Origin: Burkholderiaceae bacterium
Lineage (GTDB): Bacteria; Pseudomonadota; Gammaproteobacteria; Burkholderiales; Burkholderiaceae
Assembly (NCBI GenBank): GCA_947459465.1
Contig: CANHDS010000022.1
Coordinates: 1-7,351 of the forward strand
Length of the DNA: 7,351 nucleotides
Direction of reading: 5' to 3'
The translations under genes and the position numbers were made by a program. This document shows positions 1 to 7,351 of the stretch, in pieces; position 1 is the first letter of the stretch; each line of letters begins with the position of its first letter. The notes beneath the pieces were generated by a model that was given only the letters and a program-made list of their open reading frames with translations, made no database searches and was not told where the DNA came from.

Positions 1-11
1 TACTCGTTCGC

Positions 12-764
12 TTAATTCGTCTTTAAATTCCAAACACTCTCAACGGCTGAGATCGCAACGATCCCAGCCGTTTCTGTTCGAACGATGCGTGGACCGAGTG
101 ATAAGGCGGTAAAACCAGCTTCTTTGGCGATTGCCTCTTCCTCTGGACTAAAGCCCCCTTCAGGACCAATCGCAATGGCAACACTTTGGGGTATGTGTCG
201 ATTGAGAAATTGATGGATCGAATCGGTACCAGTTGGACTTAGGATGATTTTTAACTGTGCCCCAGTTTCTTGAAATGCATCCCGAGAATGTTTGATGGGA
301 GTGATTTCCGGAATCATCGTGCGATCGCATTGCTCACACGCCGCTTGGGCGATCGCCTGCCAATGAAGCATACGTTTTTCTAGGCGCTTAGGGTCATTTT
401 TGAGCTTCACCACCGAGCGTTCGCACTCGATGGGAGAGATGGTTGTAGCCCCCGTTTCTACAGCCTTTTCGACGATCCAATCCATTTTGTCACCACTGGC
501 AAGCCCCTGAATAAGTTCTACGCGATAGGGGAGTTCCCGGTGCCGATCTTCTTGGATATGGTCAATTTCAATCTGAGGAAGAGGTTCGTTATTTCCAAAG
601 AGTCTTGCTACGGCAATATGGCCTTCGCCATCAAATACAGTGAACATATCATCTGGTCCGATGCGACGAACACGTAAGTGATGCGCTAAATCCGCATCAA
701 TCGAGAGCAGTAGTTTTTTTTGGTTTGATCGGGCCCAATCACCCGCTAAGAAGAACTGTGGCAT
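12..764 (-). CDS. rsmE: 16S rRNA (uracil-1498-N3)-methyltransferase RsmE
   Basis: The product is a 250-residue protein of the RsmE family, which uses S-adenosylmethionine to methylate N3 of U1498 in helix 44 of 16S rRNA in assembled 30S subunits. Visible family marks are an N-terminal PUA-like part with HHLRVRRIG (residues 28-36), the conserved KMDWIVEKAVETGATTISPI block (93-112), EQCDR (144-148), and the two C-terminal SPOUT-knot motifs that bind the cofactor: GPEGGFSPEEE (200-210) and LGPRIVRTETAG (223-234). Length matches the family (E. coli 243). The ATG at 764 gives the expected N-terminus (MPQFFL), but no clear Shine-Dalgarno sequence precedes it. It lies 26 bases after the fur stop on the same strand, so it is probably read from the fur promoter or by translation re-initiation. 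Only 11 bases remain downstream, so its terminator cannot be judged. Confidence 0.96.
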   Translation of the reverse strand: MPQFFLAGDWARSNQKKLLLSIDADLAHHLRVRRIGPDDMFTVFDGEGHIAVARLFGNNEPLPQIEIDHIQEDRHRELPYRVELIQGLASGDKMDWIVEKAVETGATTISPIECERSVVKLKNDPKRLEKRMLHWQAIAQAACEQCDRTMIPEITPIKHSRDAFQETGAQLKIILSPTGTDSIHQFLNRHIPQSVAIAIGPEGGFSPEEEAIAKEAGFTALSLGPRIVRTETAGIVAISAVESVWNLKTN

Positions 765-790
765 GCAAACTAAGTAAGCGAGTGGACCAG

Positions 791-1240
791 TTACTTCTTT
801 TTATTGCGGCAGTTCTTTTTCTGGCAATGGCCGTACATTGCAAGTGAATGTTCTTGTAACTTAAATCCAAGGGATTTGGCAATTTCATTTTGGCGCTTTT
901 CAATCGCCGAATCGACAAACTCCTCCACATGGCCACAGTCTAGGCATACGAGATGATCGTGATGACTACCCTCGTTAAGTTCATAAATGGCTCGACTATC
1001 ACCTTTACTTGACTCAAAATGGCTGCGAAGCAAGATACCTGCCTGCTCAAATTGGGTTAATACACGATAAACCGTAGCTAGACCGATATCGGAGTTGTCC
1101 TTCACCAGGGCCATGTAGACCTCTTCAGCACTAAAGTGCGAATTTGAGTTTTCCTGAAAAAACTCAAGGACTTTCATGCGCGGCGCTGTTACTTTTAGGC
1201 CAATTTCACGGAGGTCTGCGGGGGAGGCGTTTTGGCTCAT
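791..1240 (-). CDS. fur: Ferric uptake regulator Fur
   Basis: This is a 149-residue cytoplasmic metal-dependent repressor of iron-uptake genes. The N-terminal winged-helix DNA-binding domain (about 1-80) carries GLKVTAPRMKVLEFF (14-28) and the recognition-helix block IGLATVYRVLTQFEQAG (52-68). The C-terminal dimerisation domain contains HHDH (93-96), CLDC (99-102) and a second Cys pair, C139 and C144. By recalled alignment with E. coli Fur, the metal ligands H33, E81, H88, H90, E101 and H125 correspond to H35, E87, H94, H96, E107 and H131, so all are kept. C99 and C102 match the structural-zinc cysteines C93 and C96. A four-residue insertion lies near residues 78-84 relative to E. coli. The C-terminus ends in a basic tail (NKKK) in place of the His/Glu-rich E. 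coli tail. The ATG at 1240 fits the family N-terminus. It is divergent from bamE, as in Pseudomonas and Burkholderia, and followed closely by rsmE. Confidence 0.97.
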   Translation of the reverse strand: MSQNASPADLREIGLKVTAPRMKVLEFFQENSNSHFSAEEVYMALVKDNSDIGLATVYRVLTQFEQAGILLRSHFESSKGDSRAIYELNEGSHHDHLVCLDCGHVEEFVDSAIEKRQNEIAKSLGFKLQEHSLAMYGHCQKKNCRNKKK

Positions 1241-1310
1241 ATGGTTTGGCTCGATCGGCAGGTTTGGGCGCTAAAATCAGATACTTAATGATACGTTGAA
1301 CTGTTGACCC
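1241..1310. promoter_or_regulatory. Divergent fur/bamE promoter region
   Basis: These 70 bases separate the two divergent start codons and must contain, or overlap, promoters for fur-rsmE and for the bamE operon. Plus strand: TAAAAT at 1272-1277 is a possible -10 element (five of six consensus bases), with no good -35 at normal spacing. Minus strand: TATCAT (complement of 1288-1293) is a possible -10, which would place its -35 inside the bamE coding sequence. The two candidate promoters would therefore overlap. The centre is AT-rich and holds the GATAC repeat listed separately. The element positions are weak guesses; the presence of promoters here is inferred from gene orientation. Confidence 0.55.
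1280..1294. repeat. GATAC direct repeat, possible operator
   Basis: The sequence GATACTTAATGATAC contains two direct copies of GATAC whose starts are 10 bp apart, about one helical turn. It sits between the two candidate -10 elements of the divergent promoter region. It resembles the GATA-type units of Fur boxes but matches the 19-bp Fur consensus poorly (about 8 of 19 by eye). It could be a degenerate autoregulatory Fur site or chance AT-rich sequence. Confidence 0.2.
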
Positions 1311-1907
1311 ATGCAGATTAGCACTTTTACTTGCCGCAAGCCAAATCGAGCTCTAGCATCACGGATGCTGATCGTGCTATTTGCCTGCCTTGGCCTTGGT
1401 GCCTGTACTTCGGCGGTTGATAACACCCAACGGGCTTGGATGAATAGTATCTTTCAGCCATACGTCCCAGACGTGGTCCAGGGCAACTTTATCTCCAGCG
1501 AGCAGTACGCACAACTAAAAGTAGGGATGAGTCGCGAACAGGTGCGTCAAATTATGGGAACACCATTACTTGCGAGCTATTTCCATGCAAATCGCTGGGA
1601 TTACGTTTTTGAGTTTAAGCGCGAAGGTCAGACGATAGGTAAGGAGCGGCGCGTCACTTTATTTTTTGAAGGTGACAAACTCGTAAAATTTGATGGTGAT
1701 GCCTTGCCTACTGAAGTAGAGCTTGTAGCTGAGATTGATAACTATGCGCGTGAGAAGCGAAGTTTTTGGGATGTGATGACGGGTAAAAATAAGCCACCAA
1801 AGCCAGCGAAGAAGCCACCACCTGAAGTGATGGTGATTAGTCAGCCAAATAATTTGCCAGCCCCAACACCCCAGCCTGATGTGGTGGTGACCCCCGTTAA
1901 AAATTAA
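1311..1907 (+). CDS. bamE: Outer-membrane assembly lipoprotein BamE (SmpA/OmlA)
   Basis: This 198-residue protein is the small lipoprotein of the BAM complex, which inserts beta-barrel proteins into the outer membrane from the periplasmic side. The signal peptide has a basic N-region (R9, K10, R13, R18), a hydrophobic core (about 19-29) and the lipobox LGAC (29-32), so C32 is the predicted lipidated residue. The SmpA/OmlA domain covers roughly 51-131 and shows [10 protein letters not shown] (51-60), [10 protein letters not shown] (69-78), IMGTPL (81-86) and the RWDYVFEF stretch (95-102). A Lys/Pro-rich tail (about 158-198) follows, making it much longer than E. coli BamE (113). The ATG at 1311 is the first possible start in this frame because an in-frame TGA lies at 1305-1307. 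No good Shine-Dalgarno is visible. It heads the plus-strand run, 14 bases before dapB. Confidence 0.95.
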   Translation: MQISTFTCRKPNRALASRMLIVLFACLGLGACTSAVDNTQRAWMNSIFQPYVPDVVQGNFISSEQYAQLKVGMSREQVRQIMGTPLLASYFHANRWDYVFEFKREGQTIGKERRVTLFFEGDKLVKFDGDALPTEVELVAEIDNYAREKRSFWDVMTGKNKPPKPAKKPPPEVMVISQPNNLPAPTPQPDVVVTPVKN

Positions 1908-1910
1908 TAA

Positions 1911-1915
1911 GAGAG
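1911..1915 (+). promoter_or_regulatory. Ribosome binding site of dapB
   Basis: GAGAG ends six bases before the ATG at 1922 and twelve before the second ATG at 1928, so spacing favours the first. It is among the better Shine-Dalgarno-like sequences in the window, although still imperfect. Confidence 0.4.
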
Positions 1916-1921
1916 CATGCG

Positions 1922-2725
1922 ATGCCAATGAAATTTGCAGTTGCGGGAGCGACCGGAAAAATGGGCAAGATGCTCATCGATACGATTTTGAGGACGCCGA
2001 ACGCTCAATTAACAGGCGCTCTTGAACATCCTACTTGCCCATTACTGGGAACCGATGCAGGCGCATTTTTGGGTCAGCAAACCAATGTCCTAATTACGGA
2101 TGACTTTACAAAGGGATTGTCTGGTGCAGAGTATTTAATTGATTTCACGCGCCCGGAAGGAACCCTGTTACACCTTAAGGCCGCGAAGCAAGCAGGTGTC
2201 AAAATGATTATTGGCACTACCGGTTTCACCTCAGAACAATTACAACAGCTTCGAAGTGCTGCCGACACCATTGCCATTGTGTTTGCGCCCAATATGAGCG
2301 TTGGCGTGAATGCCACCCTCAAAATTTTGCAAGTTGCCGCCCAATTGCTTAACAAAGGGTATGACATTGAGATTATCGAGGCGCACCATCGGCATAAAGT
2401 GGATGCACCCTCAGGAACTGCCATCAAAATGGGTGAGGTGATTGCCAAGGCGCAAGGCCATTCCCTGGCTGATCTGGCGGTGTATGCCCGTGAGGGTCAC
2501 ACTGGTGAGCGTAAGCCAGGCACCATTGGTTTTGCAACGATACGGGGTGGAGATATTGTGGGCGATCACACCGTGATCTTTGCCGGTGAGGGCGAGCGCA
2601 TCGAAATCAGCCATCGCTCAACGAGCCGTCAATCTTATGCCGACGGTGCCTTACGAGCCGCTGCCTTTTTACAAAATCAGTCCAAAGGCTGGTTTGATAT
2701 GCAAGACGTCTTGGGCCTCAAATAA
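1922..2725 (+). CDS. dapB: 4-hydroxy-tetrahydrodipicolinate reductase DapB
   Basis: This 267-residue cytoplasmic enzyme reduces hydroxy-tetrahydrodipicolinate with NAD(P)H in the diaminopimelate/lysine pathway, feeding peptidoglycan and protein synthesis. The N-terminal Rossmann fold carries GATGKMG (9-15), then FTRPEG (75-80), GTTGF (98-102) and APNMSVGVN (122-130). The C-terminal substrate domain holds the signature [15 protein letters not shown] (153-167); by recalled alignment with E. coli, H155 is the catalytic acid (H159) and K159 matches K163. EGHTGER (191-197) and the GTIGFA region are also typical. Length is close to E. coli (273). Two cofactor-loop residues differ from E. coli: K13 for R16 and H36 for R39, while E35 keeps the E38 acid. 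An alternative start is the ATG at 1928. It sits 14 bases after bamE and 27 before leuS. Confidence 0.97.
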   Translation: MPMKFAVAGATGKMGKMLIDTILRTPNAQLTGALEHPTCPLLGTDAGAFLGQQTNVLITDDFTKGLSGAEYLIDFTRPEGTLLHLKAAKQAGVKMIIGTTGFTSEQLQQLRSAADTIAIVFAPNMSVGVNATLKILQVAAQLLNKGYDIEIIEAHHRHKVDAPSGTAIKMGEVIAKAQGHSLADLAVYAREGHTGERKPGTIGFATIRGGDIVGDHTVIFAGEGERIEISHRSTSRQSYADGALRAAAFLQNQSKGWFDMQDVLGLK

Positions 2726-2743
2726 TTTAATCCCTAACAATAA

Positions 2744-5419
<2,676 letters not shown>

Positions 5420-5423
5420 GGTG

Positions 5424-5951
5424 ATGAGCGCACCCCGTAATTTCAATCGTCGCCTAATACTGCAAGGTACTCTCCTTGGCTTTATTTCCATTTCTGGTAT
5501 TTCTGCATGCGGGTTTCGTTTGCGCGGATCGGTCACTATTCCATATAAATCGATTTTGATTTCAGGGCGACCATCGCCCCAATTACGTTTTGACCTCGAA
5601 CGCATTATTGCGACCGGAACCAACGCAAAGGTAGTTACTTCGGGTAAGGATGCCGATTTGATTCTGGATATTGTGAGCGAGGATAGTACTCGGCAAATTT
5701 TGACCTACACCTCGACTGGGCAGATTTCGGCGTATCGACTCAATAATCGGGTGGTGTTCCGTGCCTTTGATAATACGGGTGCCGAAGTTATTCCAGAGTC
5801 GGACATTTATGTGATTCGGGATCTGGATTTCACCACGGCCACAGTATTGGCATCCGATATTCAGCAGCAGCAATTCTTAGAGAGTATGCGTTCTGATTTG
5901 GCATTACAGATTTTACGTCGCATTGCTACCCTAGGTCGGGTACGTCAATAA
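5424..5951 (+). CDS. lptE: LPS-assembly lipoprotein LptE (RlpB)
   Basis: The product is about 175 residues, the outer-membrane lipoprotein that plugs the LptD barrel and helps place lipopolysaccharide in the outer leaflet. Counted from the ATG at 5424, a basic N-region with RR (residues 9-10) and a hydrophobic stretch lead to the lipobox ISAC, with lipidated Cys at 29. The mature protein begins CGFRLRG, the hallmark LptE N-terminus. The rest shows the family alternation of beta strands (about 39-48, 84-125), a YVIRDLDF segment and a C-terminal helix. Start choice: an in-frame ATG at 5406 would add six residues and overlap leuS by 14 bases. I prefer 5424, four bases after the leuS stop, since the extra residues add nothing to the signal peptide. 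The nearby TAAGG (5417-5421) is too close to 5424 for an ideal Shine-Dalgarno, so the start is uncertain. Translation is probably coupled to leuS. Confidence 0.93.
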   Translation: MSAPRNFNRRLILQGTLLGFISISGISACGFRLRGSVTIPYKSILISGRPSPQLRFDLERIIATGTNAKVVTSGKDADLILDIVSEDSTRQILTYTSTGQISAYRLNNRVVFRAFDNTGAEVIPESDIYVIRDLDFTTATVLASDIQQQQFLESMRSDLALQILRRIATLGRVRQ

Positions 5952-5972
5952 ATTACCAATCTGATTGACTCG

Positions 5973-7028
5973 ATGATCAAAAGTGATGCCTTTCAGATTC
6001 ATTTAGCTGGTCTAGCAAAGGGTTCGCAGAGCTTAAATTCCTTATATATTTTTTCGGGGGATGAGCCACTACTCATGATGGAGGCGGTAGATAGCCTGCG
6101 GGCATTTGCTAAAACTCAAGGATTTACTGAGCGTGATGTCATGGTGCAGGATCGCTACTTTGATTGGCCAGCGTTGTTAAGCATTGGGCAAACCATGTCA
6201 TTGTTTGGCGATAAACGCTTTGTGGAGCTTCGAATGCCAACTGGCAAGCCCGGTCGGGAAGGGGCAGACGTATTAAAGCGGTTTACAAATGGATTAGATT
6301 TGTCCGGTTCAGGGCTTGATGTCATTGTATGTATTCAGCTTCCGCGCCTTGATCTAAAGACTAAAAGCTCCGCTTGGTTTACAGCGCTTGATGAGGCTGG
6401 GATGGCTGTACAGATCGATTCAATTGAACGCAACCAATTGCCCCACTGGATTGCTAAGCGACTTTCACTACAGTCCCAATCAGTTGAGCCTGGCGAGGCG
6501 GGGCAGCGAAGTTTGCAGTGGATGGCTGATCAGGTGGAAGGAAATTTGATTGCCGCTCATCAAGAGATCCAGAAATTGGCCCTCTTGTATCCCAATGGAG
6601 TGATTACGGATGAGCAAATTCGTGCTGCAGTTCTCAAGGTCGCTCGCTATGACCTATTTGAGCTTACGGAAGCCATGCTCTCCGGTGATGCGGCTCGTCT
6701 TAATCGAATGGTGGATGGCCTACAGGGCGAGGGTGAGCCGTTACCATTAATCCTTTGGAGCATTAGCGATGAGCTAAGAACACTTAATCGGGCCCAAGAT
6801 GCGCTTGCGGCCGGGGAAAGCTTACCAACCATCTTTCGCAATTATCGAATTTGGGGAAAGCGTGAGAAGCTTTACCCTATGGCCCTCAAACGTATTCAAC
6901 CCAAAAAATTAAAGCAAGCTCTAATGCTTGCAGCCAATTTAGATAAGCAGGCAAAAGGTTTATGGGTTCGAGATCTTCCAGCCAATCCTTGGGATGGTTT
7001 GCGACTCGTTGGTAGTTTATTGCGTTAG
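5973..7028 (+). CDS. holA: DNA polymerase III delta subunit HolA
   Basis: This 351-residue protein is the delta subunit of the clamp loader, which opens the beta sliding clamp during replication. It is close in length to E. coli HolA (343). Family marks are the N-terminal YIFSGDEPLLMMEAVDSLR (25-43), SLFGDKRFVELRMP (76-89), WIAKRL (159-164) in the linker to the second domain, EGNLIAAHQEIQKLALL (189-205), and DLFELTEAMLSGDA (227-240) leading into the helical collar domain, with ILWSISDELRTL (260-271). As is normal for delta, the first domain lacks a Walker A ATP-binding motif. The partial beta-binding segment around SLFG (76-79) agrees with the clamp-contact region of the family. The lptE-holA order is widely conserved in proteobacteria. 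The ATG at 5973 lies 21 bases after lptE and has no clear Shine-Dalgarno; proA starts 10 bases after the stop. Confidence 0.95.
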   Translation: MIKSDAFQIHLAGLAKGSQSLNSLYIFSGDEPLLMMEAVDSLRAFAKTQGFTERDVMVQDRYFDWPALLSIGQTMSLFGDKRFVELRMPTGKPGREGADVLKRFTNGLDLSGSGLDVIVCIQLPRLDLKTKSSAWFTALDEAGMAVQIDSIERNQLPHWIAKRLSLQSQSVEPGEAGQRSLQWMADQVEGNLIAAHQEIQKLALLYPNGVITDEQIRAAVLKVARYDLFELTEAMLSGDAARLNRMVDGLQGEGEPLPLILWSISDELRTLNRAQDALAAGESLPTIFRNYRIWGKREKLYPMALKRIQPKKLKQALMLAANLDKQAKGLWVRDLPANPWDGLRLVGSLLR

Positions 7029-7038
7029 AGTATCAACT

Positions 7039-7351
7039 ATGGCTAATAAGATGAATCCAACGATTGAGCAAATGATGCTGACCATTGGTCAGCAAGCGCG
7101 TCTTGCCTCTAGAGCAATGGCGCGGGCGAGTTGTGAGCAAAAGAACCAGGCATTAAGTAATATTGCGAAGGCAATTCGCAGAGATCTGGCAAAAATTTTG
7201 ATTGCCAACGCGTGTGATGTGGAGCGGGCTAAGGCTAATGGCCATGATGCAGCATTTGTGGATCGCTTAACGATGACTGAGAAGTCGATTGAGACCATGG
7301 CCTTGGGTCTTGAGCAAATCGTGACTCTGGGGGATCCAATTGGTCAGATCA
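7039..7351 (+). CDS. proA: Gamma-glutamyl phosphate reductase ProA (5' part)
   Basis: An open frame starts at ATG 7039 and runs off the window edge with 104 complete codons. The full enzyme, usually about 420 residues, reduces gamma-glutamyl phosphate with NADPH to glutamate-5-semialdehyde in proline biosynthesis. The N-terminal part reads as ProA: QQARLASRAMARAS (18-31), QKNQALSNIAKAI (34-46), NACDVERAKANG (57-68), DRLTMTEKSIETMALGLEQI (75-94) and the conserved GDPIG (98-102). The catalytic cysteine and most of the aldehyde dehydrogenase-like fold lie outside the window. It begins 10 bases after the holA TAG; a weak TAGAG (7026-7030) eight bases upstream may serve as ribosome binding site. 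A second in-frame ATG at 7051 is possible. The holA-proA order is common in Betaproteobacteria. Confidence 0.93.
   Translation, partial: MANKMNPTIEQMMLTIGQQARLASRAMARASCEQKNQALSNIAKAIRRDLAKILIANACDVERAKANGHDAAFVDRLTMTEKSIETMALGLEQIVTLGDPIGQI

Noticed and set aside
321..356. Two GCGATCGC octamers 28 bases apart (321-328 and 349-356), identical to the cyanobacterial HIP1 palindrome.
   Set aside because: Both lie inside rsmE and encode ordinary conserved residues, and I saw no genome-wide style abundance elsewhere in the window. Chance and codon use explain them.
739..936. Small minus-strand frame spanning the fur-rsmE gap (65 codons).
   Set aside because: It overlaps both genes out of frame, has no recognisable domain or ribosome binding site, and would break the normal gene boundary.
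2074..2614. Antisense open frames across dapB, and similar ones across leuS, lptE and proA.
   Set aside because: They lie opposite strongly conserved genes, their translations resemble no family and lack plausible starts; they are reading-frame shadows.
5460..5510. Twin arginine in the LptE signal peptide, suggesting Tat export.
   Set aside because: The following residues do not fit the Tat consensus well, the lipobox is clear, and basic pairs are common in lipoprotein signal peptides.

Overview
This window looks like chromosomal core DNA from a betaproteobacterium of the Burkholderiaceae, most probably Polynucleobacter or a close relative. That placement rests on three things: the proteins read like betaproteobacterial orthologues (Fur, a long-tailed BamE, a zinc-type LeuS, LptE, HolA); fur and bamE are divergent with dapB directly after bamE; and base composition looks moderate by eye, lower than in Burkholderia or Ralstonia. 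The genus is an inference from memory, not from a search.

Layout. On the minus strand, fur (791-1240) is followed after 26 bases by rsmE (12-764). A 70-base divergent intergenic region (1241-1310) must hold the promoters for both directions. On the plus strand there is a tightly packed run: bamE (1311-1907), dapB (1922-2725), leuS (2753-5419), lptE (about 5424-5951), holA (5973-7028) and the first 104 codons of proA (7039 to the window edge). Gaps between these genes are 4 to 27 bases, or a 14-base overlap if lptE starts at its upstream ATG. No internal terminator is visible, so one transcript could cover all six.

How the genes relate. BamE and LptE are both outer-membrane lipoproteins. BamE belongs to the machine that folds outer-membrane beta-barrels, and one client of that machine is LptD, the partner of LptE in lipopolysaccharide export. 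DapB makes the lysine/diaminopimelate precursor used in peptidoglycan. LeuS charges tRNA-Leu, HolA is the clamp-loader delta subunit of DNA polymerase III, and ProA is a proline biosynthesis enzyme. The minus-strand pair joins a global iron regulator to a 16S rRNA methyltransferase. Together this is a housekeeping growth and envelope cluster.

No stretch over 300 bases lacks a gene. I see no tRNA, rRNA, CRISPR array, insertion sequence, phage gene or attachment site. I did not find a convincing undescribed system. The points worth checking are small: a KMAKS variant of the KMSKS motif in LeuS, a four-residue insertion in Fur, altered cofactor-loop residues in DapB, the Pro/Lys-rich BamE tail, the fur-rsmE pairing, a short direct repeat in the fur/bamE promoter region, and generally poor Shine-Dalgarno sequences.
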